Below are positions 9,447 to 18,579 of a stretch of DNA of 64,000 bases, one piece after another. Position numbers and translations under genes: made by a program. The notes below the pieces were generated by a model. The model saw only the letters and a program-made list of their open reading frames with translations, was not told the DNA's origin and did no database searches. Origin of the DNA: Sporosarcina sp. D27. Lineage in GTDB: Bacteria; Bacillota; Bacilli; Bacillales_A; Planococcaceae. The DNA lies in assembly GCF_000586555.1 (NCBI RefSeq), contig NZ_AZUC01000047.1, forward strand, positions 372,001-436,000. The letters run 5' to 3'. Within the stretch, counting starts at the first letter, position 1. The number at the start of each line of letters is the position of its first letter.

Positions 9447-9490
9447 TATAAAAAAAGACTACCGTGAGCCATGGTCTCACGGTAGTCTTT
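9447..9490 (-). terminator. Terminator after rpmF
   Basis: A fifteen-base-pair perfect stem (9454-9468 with 9476-9490) closes a seven-base loop. On the minus strand it ends in a run of six or more T. It separates ylbN-rpmF from the crotonase gene; the symmetric A/T flanks would also act in the other direction. Confidence 0.88.
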
Positions 9491-9529
9491 AGATAGCAAA
9501 TGCTATCCGGGAGTTGCGGCAGAATCTAA

Positions 9530-9703
9530 TTATTCGCCTACAACGACTTTCCCTTTGTATTGACCGCAAGATTTACAGATGCGGTGTGCCAATTTCATTT
9601 CACCACAGTTTTCACAAGTTGTCATACCTGGAACTTGTAACTTGTAATGTGTACGGCGCATGTTCTTTTTGGTTTTAGATGTTCTTCTCTTTGGTACTGC
9701 CAT
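9530..9703 (-). CDS. rpmF: 50S ribosomal protein L32
   Basis: Ribosomal protein of 57 residues, with the family start [19 protein letters not shown]. It carries a zinc ribbon, CENC and CKSC separated by 12 residues, so it is the zinc-binding (C+) paralogue. A GGAGG-type ribosome site precedes the ATG. It follows ylbN closely, the conserved DUF177-rpmF pair, and ends at a strong terminator. Confidence 0.97.
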   Translation of the reverse strand: MAVPKRRTSKTKKNMRRTHYKLQVPGMTTCENCGEMKLAHRICKSCGQYKGKVVVGE

Positions 9704-9727
9704 TAGAGGGCACCTCCTTTATTTCGA

Positions 9728-10264
9728 CTAGTCGTTATCGGATTCAAAAAATCTTGCTAAGCCTGCAAGTCTAGGATCCGTTTTCTTATCCTGTTCTTCT
9801 GTCAATTGTAGATTGTACTCTTCGTCAGTCGCATACGACCAACCCTTGCCGGAGGCTTCCGTCATGGTATCGGCATCATCACAGTAGACCTGTAATGGTA
9901 CTTCCAAAAGAATGAGTTCTTCAAAGATCGGCATTGGATCGACTACATCTCCCGTAATCGGATGGATTTCATCGTCTTGTGCTAACACGTCTTCATCCCA
10001 ACTGTATTGCTCGTCCGACTCAATAGAGAACGGAAAATGAACATCCTCCCATGTGCGTGCACACGGTAATGTTAACGAACCTTCCAAATGGAAATGAAAC
10101 GATATCTTTTTCGAACCAACTGTACAACTCCCTTTTAACTGAACAGGTGAAATTGCCCGGATTTCCGGGTTTCTTTCCCTTACAGATCCAAGATCAACCA
10201 CTTCGTCAAGCGGCATTGCTGCTCCCTGCCTGAACTTACGCAATTGATGAATTGACCATTTCAT
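9728..10264 (-). CDS. ylbN: YceD/DUF177 family protein YlbN
   Basis: DUF177 (YceD) protein of 178 residues, conserved immediately before rpmF. YceD relatives are linked to 23S rRNA accumulation in other bacteria; the exact role in Bacillales is not established. Seen here are MKWSIHQLRKFRQ at the start, VQLKGSCTVGSKKISFHFHLEGSLTLPC in the middle, and the C-terminal TDPRLAGLARFFE typical of the family. I chose the ATG at 10264 because GAGGTGAT lies just upstream; a longer in-frame reading to 10336 has no ribosome site. Confidence 0.9.
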   Translation of the reverse strand: MKWSIHQLRKFRQGAAMPLDEVVDLGSVRERNPEIRAISPVQLKGSCTVGSKKISFHFHLEGSLTLPCARTWEDVHFPFSIESDEQYSWDEDVLAQDDEIHPITGDVVDPMPIFEELILLEVPLQVYCDDADTMTEASGKGWSYATDEEYNLQLTEEQDKKTDPRLAGLARFFESDND

Positions 10265-10329
10265 GCCTATCACCTCAAGACAACACTTTTGATTATATAG
10301 CGGATAAAAAAAGATGTCAAGATATTTTC

Positions 10330-10359
10330 TTGTCACTTGAACGCTTAGTTCATTATACT
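10330..10359 (+). promoter_or_regulatory. Sigma-A-type promoter for tmcAL
   Basis: TTGTCA and TATACT separated by 18 bp, about 35 bp ahead of the tmcAL ATG. A good ribosome site (AGGAGTG) follows. Prediction from consensus only. Confidence 0.6.
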
Positions 10360-10395
10360 AAACGAATAGAATTCTTCAAACAGGAGTGATTTTCC

Positions 10396-11610
10396 ATGAA
10401 AGCTGTTGGCATTGTTGTAGAATATAATCCTTTTCACAACGGGCACTTGCACCATGCAATCTCTGCGAAGGCTCAAACCGAATCAGATTTAGTTATCGCA
10501 GTAATGAGTGGAAACTTTCTGCAGCGCGGTGAACCTGCACTAATCGACAAATGGACACGTACAAAAATGGCCATTGACAATGGAGTAGACCTAGTTTTCG
10601 AATTGCCTTATGAACGGGCAACCTCGAACGCACCTTCGTTTGCATCCGGTGCCATCCAACTTTTAGATGCTGCAGGCTGCTCCAGTTATTGTTTCGGAAG
10701 TGAAAACGGTTCAATCGCCCCCTTTATTGAAACGCTAAACCGCATCGACTCGGTTCAAGCGCAGTATGACGCAACTATTCGTGATGCAGTTCAGGAAGGT
10801 ATCAGTTATCCAAAAGCGCTGAACAGAGCCTACTCAACACTCATTCGTTCTTCTATGAACGAACATGAAACAGTGGATTTATCGCTACCTAACAACATTT
10901 TAGGTTTCCACTATATGGAGTCGGCTAAAAAAATGGGGTCTGCAATGGTCCCCTCAACCCTCCCACGACTTGGTGCCGGATATCATGATGATGTTGCACA
11001 TGACACGCCAATTGCAAGTGCAACAGGTATTCGGAAAGCATTTTTTGAAAGCATGAGCACAGAAAACATTCAGCAGTTTGTACCCTATTCAGTCGTTCAA
11101 TCACTGAACGATTGGCTTGCGCAGCGCGGACGTTTCGGTAGCTGGGATGGCTTTTATCCACTTCTTCGATTCCAAATTCTTCGAGAAGGTCCTGATAGGC
11201 TAGCTACCATTGCAGATGTTTCAGAAGGACTTGAAAACCTTTTGTACAAAGCAGCAAAAAAAGCAGATACGTTTCAGCAATTCATGGCAATCGTAAAATC
11301 GAAGCGATATACCTGGACAAGGATCCAGCGCATGCTTACTCATATCTTCACAGGTTTCACATACAATGATCGAACAGCCATGCAGAACCCAGATCACTTG
11401 CGACTCCTTGGGATGACCTCCGTCGGCCAATCCTATTTGAAAGAAATGAAAGAGGAGATGAAACTGCCTGTAGTTAGTCGCCTAGCCAATTCCGAAAGTG
11501 CGTCTGCTATTTTCTCTGCATCTATTTCGGATTTGTACGCTTTTGGCATTGACTCAACCCAGCCACAGCTCGGGCTAGACTATACAATTCCCCCGATTCG
11601 GAATTACTAA
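10396..11610 (+). CDS. tmcAL: tRNA(Met) cytidine acetate ligase TmcAL
   Basis: Forms N4-acetylcytidine at the wobble position of elongator tRNA-Met using acetate and ATP (formerly YlbM). The 404 residues begin with a nucleotidyltransferase-like domain carrying GIVVEYNPFHNGHLHH (the HxGH-type ATP-binding signature) and VMSGNFLQRGEPA. The remainder is the family's helical RNA-binding region. It is divergent from ylbN and convergent with ylbL; the two stops are almost adjacent (11610 and 11612), leaving no room for a separate terminator. Confidence 0.95.
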   Translation: MKAVGIVVEYNPFHNGHLHHAISAKAQTESDLVIAVMSGNFLQRGEPALIDKWTRTKMAIDNGVDLVFELPYERATSNAPSFASGAIQLLDAAGCSSYCFGSENGSIAPFIETLNRIDSVQAQYDATIRDAVQEGISYPKALNRAYSTLIRSSMNEHETVDLSLPNNILGFHYMESAKKMGSAMVPSTLPRLGAGYHDDVAHDTPIASATGIRKAFFESMSTENIQQFVPYSVVQSLNDWLAQRGRFGSWDGFYPLLRFQILREGPDRLATIADVSEGLENLLYKAAKKADTFQQFMAIVKSKRYTWTRIQRMLTHIFTGFTYNDRTAMQNPDHLRLLGMTSVGQSYLKEMKEEMKLPVVSRLANSESASAIFSASISDLYAFGIDSTQPQLGLDYTIPPIRNY

Positions 11611-11611
11611 C

Positions 11612-12661
11612 TCAGTTTTTCGGTTCTAACTTCTCTAGATAGTTCAATGCATCATCTACTGTTTTAACAGGTACGATTTTCATTTTCGTACCTATTTTTT
11701 TTGCGGTTTCTGCGGCTTCTTCATAATTGGTCTTAATACCTGGGTTCGCAGCTTTCACTTCTTCAGGTAATTCGTCATCCGGAGCGAAGAAAATTTCCAT
11801 CCCGTCACGATCAGCAGCCATGACTTTAAAGTCAATCCCACCGATTCGCCCAACAGTTCCACCCGGCATCATTTCACCTGTTCCTGCGATGGTATACCCT
11901 TTTGAGATATCTTCTGCTTTTAATTGGTTAATAATTTCTAACGTAAACATTAATCCCGCAGAAGGACCTCCGATTTCAGATGTATTGAAATTCACTTTCG
12001 GAATCGTTTTCAAAGAGCGATCTTCTAAAAATTGGATCCCTAATCCTACTTTTCCATTTGCTTCTGGAATTTCTTTTAATGTAATGTCTGTTTGGAATTT
12101 TTTCTTGTCTCGCTCTGCTTCAACTTGAATCGTGTCCCCTTTTCGCTGATCTGCAATATAAGTAGCGAACTGGTCTGGCTCAATCAGTGGCTTCCCATCT
12201 ACTCCAACAACACGATCACCAGCTTCTAGTTTGCCATCTGATGCACTTCCCTCGACAACGTGTTGAATGTAAATGCCTGCAAAATCGATATCCACTGGTT
12301 TCCCGGCTTTTTCAAAGGCAACTGTAATAGCGTTGAATTGTGAATCACTCATTAAACGCAACTGTCGCACATTGTATTCCTGATCACTCTCTCCATGTCG
12401 TCTTACTTTGTTCGCTGGAAGTAACTGCATTTTGTCTGAAACCTTAGACCAAAAATAGGTTGCAGGCGTTGCTTTCCCAACAGATATTGTCATGAGACTA
12501 AACGTTCCTGAATCGTCTTCGTCGCCATCTTCCACTTTGACAAGCGGTGATAATTCATAGGCGCCACCAGGTTGGGATATGTAACTGTCAAGTGGATAGA
12601 GCATGAACAATGCAATCAAAATTGTAAGCATTGCGGTTATGCCAATTCGTTTAAATGTAAT
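11612..12661 (-). CDS. ylbL: YlbL/SepM-like membrane PDZ-Lon serine protease
   Basis: Membrane-anchored extracytoplasmic protease. An N-terminal signal anchor is followed by a PDZ domain (near VVEGSASDGKLEAGDRVVG) and a Lon-type proteolytic domain. The catalytic serine lies in IGGPSAGLMFTLE and the catalytic lysine in RIGGIDFKVMAA, so it looks active. Start choice: a strong GGAGGTG lies seven bases ahead of an ATT codon at 12661, which adds KR-containing residues before the anchor. The first ATG (12631) lies over 30 bases past that site. I therefore annotate the rare ATT start, giving 349 residues; the ATG form would be 339. Streptococcal SepM processes a pheromone, and B. subtilis YlbL has been linked to recovery from DNA damage. 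Confidence 0.88.
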   Translation of the reverse strand: MTFKRIGITAMLTILIALFMLYPLDSYISQPGGAYELSPLVKVEDGDEDDSGTFSLMTISVGKATPATYFWSKVSDKMQLLPANKVRRHGESDQEYNVRQLRLMSDSQFNAITVAFEKAGKPVDIDFAGIYIQHVVEGSASDGKLEAGDRVVGVDGKPLIEPDQFATYIADQRKGDTIQVEAERDKKKFQTDITLKEIPEANGKVGLGIQFLEDRSLKTIPKVNFNTSEIGGPSAGLMFTLEIINQLKAEDISKGYTIAGTGEMMPGGTVGRIGGIDFKVMAADRDGMEIFFAPDDELPEEVKAANPGIKTNYEEAAETAKKIGTKMKIVPVKTVDDALNYLEKLEPKN

Positions 12662-12820
12662 TTTCCTGCACCTCCATTAATAGCCTGTACCTATTTTACA
12701 TATGGTTAAGTGTACCATCCGAAAAAAGAGCGGCACAATATTTTTGGTTTGAGCTTCTCACACATTAGAGAAAGGAGCCGCAAGCGTGCAAACAAAGCTA
12801 CCTATACTTGCAAGAGAAGC

Positions 12821-13711
12821 ATGATCAACGTCATCATGATTTGGGCGCTTATTGCCTTATTCATTTTACAACCGGGGATTGCACATGACGGCGCAGAGAC
12901 AGGTGCGAAATTATTTGTGCAGGCATTGCTCCCCTATTTACTTCCTTACATCATTCTAACCCAATGGCTCTTAAAATTACCCGTTTCCAAAAATTCTTCT
13001 CCTCCTTGGATGCGCTACTTGAAAGCGTACACCCTTGGCTCATTTGGAGGATTTCCAGTCGGGGCGGTTACAGTAAGTGAAATGAAACGAAACGGGCAAC
13101 TTTCTGCTTACGAAAGCAGCCTTCTTCTAGCAGCTTGTCATGCACCTGGTCCGATGTTCATTGTTGGATATGTCGGGCTAGAACTATTTGGGAATTCGAT
13201 GTCAGGATGGAAATTACTTATTGCAATACATGTCGCTAACATACTTTTTTTCCTATTCGTACTTTTGTTAATGGCATCACGACGCTCTCATCAGGAGACG
13301 ACAAAAAATTCGCCAACCTCAGCACCAAGCTCAGCGCCTCTATTGGATGCCTTTAAAGAAAGCTCGTCCATTATCATTTTAGTCGCAACAACTGTCGTGT
13401 TCTTCTCTTCACTCGGTAACGTACTGACCACTGTTATTCAAGCCGCTGCATCAGTGGAGATGGGGATTGTGAAAACAGTTGTACTCTCGTTCTTCGAAAT
13501 GACATCGGGTGTCCAATCCGCCACGCAGCATTTTTATGGTTCCCCCATCTTTCCGTATTTAATCGCCGCCATTCTTTCGATCAATGGCCTAAGTATTCAC
13601 ATGCAAGTATTCGTTATTGCACGTTCAGCAGAACTGTCACTTAAACCTTATGTAATAGGTCGTATCTGGAGTGTCCTAGCAGTACCCGTATTTCTTTATA
13701 TACTTCTTTGA
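12821..13711 (+). CDS. ylbJ: YlbJ-like nucleoside-recognition (gate) domain membrane protein
   Basis: Integral membrane protein of about 296 residues with seven or eight hydrophobic segments and the Gate-type motifs GSFGGFPVGAVTVSEMKRNG and LLLAACHAPGPMFIVGYVG. B. subtilis YlbJ, needed for spore cortex formation, is longer and lies at the same place between ylbL and coaD on the opposite strand, as here. The ATG at 12821 has a weak AGAGAAG site. The stronger AAAGGAG at about 12772 serves only a 12-codon GTG reading frame whose TGA overlaps this ATG. ylbK, which lies between ylbL and ylbJ in B. subtilis, is absent. Confidence 0.62.
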   Translation: MINVIMIWALIALFILQPGIAHDGAETGAKLFVQALLPYLLPYIILTQWLLKLPVSKNSSPPWMRYLKAYTLGSFGGFPVGAVTVSEMKRNGQLSAYESSLLLAACHAPGPMFIVGYVGLELFGNSMSGWKLLIAIHVANILFFLFVLLLMASRRSHQETTKNSPTSAPSSAPLLDAFKESSSIIILVATTVVFFSSLGNVLTTVIQAAASVEMGIVKTVVLSFFEMTSGVQSATQHFYGSPIFPYLIAAILSINGLSIHMQVFVIARSAELSLKPYVIGRIWSVLAVPVFLYILL

Positions 13712-13801
13712 CCAACTACTTTTTGACCCTGTGGTGAATTCCGCTTCAACCAAAAGAGCTGATCTGTAGTTAAAAGCAAATTCAAAAAATAAGCTGAACA
13801 A

Positions 13802-13837
13802 AAACAAAGGGTATGGCAAATGCCATACCCTTTGTTT
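13802..13837. terminator. Bidirectional terminator between ylbJ-like gene and coaD
   Basis: AAACAAAGGGTATGGC pairs perfectly with its complement across a very short AT loop. The A-run on one side and T-run on the other fit termination for both converging genes. Confidence 0.85.
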
Positions 13838-13843
13838 GCTCTG

Positions 13844-14332
<489 letters not shown>

Positions 14333-14881
14333 TCATTTCTTGTAAATAGTGATTGCACTTCCGCCATACACTGTAGTCCCGACTGTTGCAAATGCACCGT
14401 ATGAAGGTGGAAGAGTGAGTTGTTTTTCGTGTTCACAAACAATAATTGCATGATTTGACAACAAATCCTGTTCAACAAACTGTAAAGCAAGATTGTAAAA
14501 TTCTTCTTTGGCATAGGGAGGATCTAAAAATAATAAATCTGCTTGAATGCCTGCTTTAGCAAATTTACTGGCTGCAGATCTGGCATCCCCTCGAACGATG
14601 TGAAGTTCGTCATTAAACTTGCATTTCTCTGCATTCGCTTTAATAATCGCACATGCTTTAGGATTCTTCTCAAAAATCCAAGCGCTGTCCGAGCCACGCG
14701 AGAGCGCTTCCAAAGTAAGCGAGCCACTTCCTCCAAATAACTCGACCGCAATGCCTCCGTCGAAAAAGGGGCCGATTTTACTAAACAACGCTTCTTTTAC
14801 TTTGTCAGACGTCGGCCGTGTATCCGTTCCTGTAATCGATTTTAAAGGGATTCCCCTTCTCGTTCCAGCGATCACTCTCAT
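14333..14881 (-). CDS. rsmD: 16S rRNA (guanine966-N2)-methyltransferase RsmD
   Basis: SAM-dependent rRNA methyltransferase of 182 residues. The N-terminal RVIAGTRRGIPL and TRPTSDKVKEALF are family hallmarks. The SAM loop is VELFGGSGSLTLEALSRG, and the catalytic motif LLFLDPPYAKEE is intact. B. subtilis YlbH is the counterpart. It is translated with coaD and is divergent from the next gene, with about 100 bp between starts. Confidence 0.94.
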   Translation of the reverse strand: MRVIAGTRRGIPLKSITGTDTRPTSDKVKEALFSKIGPFFDGGIAVELFGGSGSLTLEALSRGSDSAWIFEKNPKACAIIKANAEKCKFNDELHIVRGDARSAASKFAKAGIQADLLFLDPPYAKEEFYNLALQFVEQDLLSNHAIIVCEHEKQLTLPPSYGAFATVGTTVYGGSAITIYKK

Positions 14882-14981
14882 TTTATAACTCCTTTATTTA
14901 TCCCTTTCATACCGATCTGCAAAGAATTCCTTAGCGTGCTATGATGGAAAAGATTCTTTTTGAAAGGTGTGTGCATCACAT

Positions 14982-15377
14982 ATGCGACAACAACGATTCA
15001 TCGAACTAGGTGAAGGGTACTCAGATATTTTTGAATTATGCGAACTAATGACTACAAACGCAAACAGACTTGAAAGAACCTTCCTATTCAAAACAGCCAC
15101 TAAAGACGGCAAACCTTCACTATCTTTAGCTGCTTCTTTTTCGCCTGCTGGTGAAGGTGGCTTTTACCCAATCTACATTTGCCGTGAAGGAATTTCATCC
15201 AAAGAAGGTAGCGTTTCTAAACGACAACTCATGTTTGAAGAAGCCGCTGCATCTGTCGGCAGCAAGCCAGTTCCAATAGAACTTAAACATTCCTCTGAGT
15301 TTCCAGAAACAAAATTATTTTACCAATATGTAACTGGGGTTTTACGGCTCAATCACTTATTGCCGCCACTCGACTAA
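14982..15377 (+). CDS. Conserved hypothetical protein (possibly DUF7147)
   Basis: Soluble protein of 131 residues, no membrane segment and no motif I can tie to a reaction. Recognisable features are RFIELGEGYSDIFELCELM at the N-terminus, a Gly-rich AGEGGFYPIYICREG stretch, and a C-terminal YQYVTGVLRLNHLLPP. Similar small proteins occur near ylbG and ylbH in other Bacillales, probably as a DUF7147 family, but I am not certain of that name. The ATG at 14982 follows AAAGGTG with a rather long spacer; a GTG five codons earlier is possible but has no good site. Confidence 0.6.
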   Translation: MRQQRFIELGEGYSDIFELCELMTTNANRLERTFLFKTATKDGKPSLSLAASFSPAGEGGFYPIYICREGISSKEGSVSKRQLMFEEAAASVGSKPVPIELKHSSEFPETKLFYQYVTGVLRLNHLLPPLD

Positions 15378-15379
15378 CC

Positions 15380-15652
15380 TTATAGACCTGTTTTGTAATC
15401 GTATTCCTTGGCTTTGTCAGGACGTACATTCTCGTATTCCGTGCTCACAAACGGTCGATAGGAAGGAATTGCCTTCTTTACCGACGAGAGCTTCTCGACT
15501 TTACGAATGACGTCCTCGACGTCGTCTTGACTGCAATAGAGGACAACGTACTTCATGCGTCGTGATATATAGTGAACGTGTCCGTATTTACGGAACGATT
15601 TCGCCTGTTTCAGATGATGGAGATAAATAATAACTCCTTGACGATCAACCAA
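15380..15652 (-). CDS. ylbG: DUF2129 family protein YlbG
   Basis: Small cytoplasmic protein of 90 residues, exactly the B. subtilis YlbG length. Seen are DRQGVIIYLHHLKQAKSFRKYG, KYVVLYCSQDDVEDVI and the C-terminal PDKAKEYDYKTGL that defines the family. Function unknown. The start is a TTG at 15652, six bases after AGAGGG. The frame stays open upstream to 15853, but that part has no family similarity and overlaps the divergent gene. Its stop lies two bases from the convergent upstream neighbour's stop. Confidence 0.88.
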   Translation of the reverse strand: MVDRQGVIIYLHHLKQAKSFRKYGHVHYISRRMKYVVLYCSQDDVEDVIRKVEKLSSVKKAIPSYRPFVSTEYENVRPDKAKEYDYKTGL

Positions 15653-15780
15653 TAGTATCCCTCTTTTCTTCCCCTTACAATACCATAGGTTTGAAAAAAG
15701 CCGCAACCAGACTTTACTGACAGTTCGTCCGATTTGTTTTATAATGTACGTAACAGTTTCAAAACAAGGAGGAATTTGAC

Positions 15781-16560
15781 ATGGGAAGAAAAACAAAAGT
15801 TGCCCTATCCGTCGGTGCAGCGGGCGCAGCAGCCTGGGCTGCTTCAAAAGCAATCATTCGTCCGAACGCACGACCAGGAAAAAAAGCGCTTCACTTTGAA
15901 GGCCCTGTTGTCATTCAACAATTAACCGACGTCACTACTATTGAGCAACAAGCTGCTGAGGCAGCTTCCCTTGGAGTTCACGGATTTGCTTTGGGTGTAA
16001 AACTTACAGCCCATGAAGAGATCATTCTCGTAAATGATCAGCATCCTGAACCTCCTCATTGCTTACTTAAAGAGATGTTGGCTCGTTACCCCCATCTGCT
16101 TTTCATCATTCGTATCACTGATTCTCCAGATACCTATGAGGGAAGTCTGATGCCTTCGAAGTTATGGAAACTGCTAGAAGAATGTGAAGCACAAGAACAA
16201 GTCGCTGTCATCAGTCAATATGATGAACAAGTGGATCGTTTCAACTTGTATACTCAACATTTGGCTGCTGTAGGAGCAGGCGTGACCGAACTGAAGCAAG
16301 CATATGCAGCATATACTAGTCGTTTCGGCCATCTGTATCATCCTCGGACCGACCTTTTCGTATTAACGGGCAAGATAGGTCCATTTAAGCCCGCAAGTGA
16401 GGGGTTCATCCAATTTCTAAACAAACTGAACATCACTGTATATGTGGAAAATTATGAGACCGATGACGTAATTAAGCTAGCGCAAGCAGGCATTTCCGGT
16501 TTTATCACGAATTCTCCTGAAGGAACTATGACACAATTAGATACGTTACTTGAACACTAA
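15781..16560 (+). CDS. Glycerophosphodiester phosphodiesterase-like protein lacking catalytic residues
   Basis: 259 residues with a basic N-terminus and a small hydrophobic, Ala-rich segment (residues 8-25) that may anchor it at the membrane. The rest resembles the TIM-barrel GDPD/PLC-like phosphodiesterase fold, best seen in the C-terminal NITVYVENYETDDVIKLAQAGISGFITNSPEG, the usual last strand with the NSPEG/TD(N/R)P-like end. The catalytic HRG near the start is replaced (EGPVVIQQLTD), and the usual E.D metal pair and second His are not found in VHGFALGVKLTAHEEIILVNDQ. I infer a non-catalytic or altered relative. An AAGGAGG site supports the ATG. Confidence 0.6.
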   Translation: MGRKTKVALSVGAAGAAAWAASKAIIRPNARPGKKALHFEGPVVIQQLTDVTTIEQQAAEAASLGVHGFALGVKLTAHEEIILVNDQHPEPPHCLLKEMLARYPHLLFIIRITDSPDTYEGSLMPSKLWKLLEECEAQEQVAVISQYDEQVDRFNLYTQHLAAVGAGVTELKQAYAAYTSRFGHLYHPRTDLFVLTGKIGPFKPASEGFIQFLNKLNITVYVENYETDDVIKLAQAGISGFITNSPEGTMTQLDTLLEH

Positions 16561-16592
16561 AAAGCGGATGGCTGATGAGCCATCCGCTTTTT
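16558..16592. terminator. Bidirectional terminator between the GDPD-like gene and ylbF
   Basis: AAAGCGGATGGCT and its exact complement flank a four-base loop and end in TTTTT. The A-rich left arm lets it serve ylbF on the other strand too. Confidence 0.87.
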
Positions 16593-16604
16593 AGCGCTCT
16601 ATCC

Positions 16605-17048
16605 TTAAGCAGAGCACGAGCAACCTCCACCGGTACCACAACTGCCACCGCATGATGAATCGGTTACAAATGTATTGTCACTTGGCAATTTTACGGATTC
16701 TGATACAGAATGGGCAATCGATGCACTAATTTCATCCAACATATATTGGACATCATTCTCCGCAAGTCGCAAAGCTGCAACTTTTTCATTCATATCTAAT
16801 GCTCGTTTATCGAGTCGAATCGATTTCATAACTCTATTATAATCCGGATGGTATCTTCCGAAGCGCTGTACCTCTTCATAACGGTCTTTCATCTCAGAAA
16901 AGTCACGAATTTGCTTGACTAAATCCGGATCACTGTAAACTGCTTGATGAGAAGAGCGGTATTCAAAAAGTACGTCGGATGTCAAAATCATCTCGGCCAA
17001 TTCGTCAGTCTGTTCGATGATGGCAAGCCATTCGTCGGTCATCATCAT
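16605..17048 (-). CDS. ylbF: YlbF, RicF-type regulator of competence, sporulation and RNA processing
   Basis: YlbF/YmcA-family helical protein that in B. subtilis forms the Y-complex with YmcA and YaaT, promoting RNase Y-dependent mRNA maturation and development. The body matches well: RDFSEMKDRYEEVQRFGRYHPDYNRVM. The C-terminus keeps the cysteine cluster CGGSCGTGGGCSC, which together with partner cysteines binds iron-sulfur clusters in the known complex. I chose the first ATG of a run of three (17048), nine bases after GGAGGG, giving 147 residues. Confidence 0.92.
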   Translation of the reverse strand: MMMTDEWLAIIEQTDELAEMILTSDVLFEYRSSHQAVYSDPDLVKQIRDFSEMKDRYEEVQRFGRYHPDYNRVMKSIRLDKRALDMNEKVAALRLAENDVQYMLDEISASIAHSVSESVKLPSDNTFVTDSSCGGSCGTGGGCSCSA

Positions 17049-17109
17049 AAGTGAATTCCCTCCATTCTTCCCCATTATACCAAATAGAGGGAGTAAACGC
17101 ATCACTTGT

Positions 17110-18540
17110 TCATTCCTGAAGTGTTTCCAATTGATGAAGGGCTGTCATCGCTTCAGCGATATCAGACATCTTAATTTCCTCACCAGCAATGTATTGCGAC
17201 GTTTCATGACCTTTTCCAGCAATAAGCACAATATCATTCGGCTCGCTCGCAGCGATTGCTTGGTGAATTGCACGTTTTCTATCCATTACAACATGGATTG
17301 CCGAAGGATTTTCCGTTCCTTTTAAAATATTCTGAACAATCTCTAATGGATGCTCACTTCGAGGATTATCAGATGTGAGTACTACGGTGTCACAACAATT
17401 TTCAGCGATTTTACCCATGATAGGCCGCTTCTCTTTGTCTCGATCTCCCCCACAACCGAATACACAAATGAGCTTTCTTGGTTCCAAACTCGCTACCGCT
17501 TGCAAGGCTGCAGATAGCGCATCCGGGGTATGTGCATAATCGATGAACACCCGCCTCCCTTCATGCTCCACAAGTTGCATACGTCCTTCAGGTAATTTTA
17601 AGAAACGAAAAGATGAAAAAATCTCCCTCTCCGGAAACCCTAATAATTTCAAAACAGATGCAGCGGCCATCGCATTTAACCGATTATGTTCTCCCGGAGG
17701 CAACGTTCCGATTAACTCTTCTGAGGGCATATACCCCCCCGCGACATTTCTCCCAAATAAGTGTGTTGGTAACTCGACATCTCTTACAATCTCCATACAT
17801 TCTCTATCTTCACAATTTACTACTAGTTGTTCAGACAACGAACACAGCTTTTTTTTCGCTGCGATATAATTTTCACGGCCACCATGCTCTTCAAAATGAT
17901 CTGTTCCGATATTCAAAAAGACACCGATTGATACTGGGCAATGAGCGAGCCTCTCCATTTCTAATCCGAGGGAAGAAGCTTCGAGTGCAACATGAGTAAC
18001 ACCTCGATCTCTGCATTTCCTTAACAAGGGATGTAAGTATTCTGCAGTAGGCGTTGTAAGAGGGGGGATCTCTTCATCCAGCCTTTCCCCATCTATATAA
18101 CAACCAGTTGTTCCAAGTACAGCCGTCTTAATACCAAATTGCGAAAGCAGCTGGCCAATGAAATGGGTCACAGTAGTTTTTCCATTTGTCCCTGTGACTG
18201 CAATTATCGTCAAATCATCTGCAGGAACACCTGCCAATTGTGCACTACTATAAGATAGGAACCGTTTACAGTCTGGTACTGTCACAATTGCTACTCCTCG
18301 CTGACTCCATTCGGAAAACTTACTTTCCGATACTGATCGGTCGATAACAATCGCTGCGACGCCTTTCTCAAGTGCTTCTTCAATCGACTCGATTCCATCA
18401 TGCTTCGCTCCTTTTCTAGCGACAAACAAACAATCCTTGTTAATACGTTCCGGATGCTCTGTAACTGACTTAATTGTGACGTCCCTCCAGTTTCCACAGA
18501 TCGTACACGGCCAATCTTTTAATAATTCGATCAGATGCAA
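17110..18540 (-). CDS. murE: MurE-type UDP-MurNAc-tripeptide synthetase with diaminopimelate-type DNPR motif
   Basis: ATP-dependent ligase adding the third amino acid to UDP-MurNAc-L-Ala-D-Glu. Visible are the P-loop TGTNGKTT (residues 116-123), LEASSLGLEMERL, NIGTDHFEEHGG, DYAHTPDAL and GKGHE (442-446). The specificity motif is DNPR (391-394), the form known for meso-diaminopimelate enzymes; lysine-adding MurE usually differs there. It is outside the dcw cluster, so it may be a second copy. Start: a TTG at 18540, eight bases after AAGGAG, gives the usual IELLKDW N-terminus; the frame stays open to an ATG at 18660, which would overlap the divergent gene. Divergent aspartokinase and nearby ylbF suggest a developmental role. 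Confidence 0.85.
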   Translation of the reverse strand: MHLIELLKDWPCTICGNWRDVTIKSVTEHPERINKDCLFVARKGAKHDGIESIEEALEKGVAAIVIDRSVSESKFSEWSQRGVAIVTVPDCKRFLSYSSAQLAGVPADDLTIIAVTGTNGKTTVTHFIGQLLSQFGIKTAVLGTTGCYIDGERLDEEIPPLTTPTAEYLHPLLRKCRDRGVTHVALEASSLGLEMERLAHCPVSIGVFLNIGTDHFEEHGGRENYIAAKKKLCSLSEQLVVNCEDRECMEIVRDVELPTHLFGRNVAGGYMPSEELIGTLPPGEHNRLNAMAAASVLKLLGFPEREIFSSFRFLKLPEGRMQLVEHEGRRVFIDYAHTPDALSAALQAVASLEPRKLICVFGCGGDRDKEKRPIMGKIAENCCDTVVLTSDNPRSEHPLEIVQNILKGTENPSAIHVVMDRKRAIHQAIAASEPNDIVLIAGKGHETSQYIAGEEIKMSDIAEAMTALHQLETLQE

Positions 18541-18579
18541 ATCAGCTTCTCCTTCCCGAACGTTTTTACTTTCAGGGAA

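Noticed and set aside
12772-12824. Twelve-codon GTG leader peptide ahead of the ylbJ-like gene
   Set aside because: It has AAAGGAG and its TGA overlaps the ATG, so coupling is possible, but there is no compositional sign of a regulatory leader and its length allows chance.
15653-15853. N-terminal extension of ylbG
   Set aside because: The frame is open but covers the promoter and start of the divergent gene and lacks YlbG similarity; TTG at 15652 gives the exact family length.
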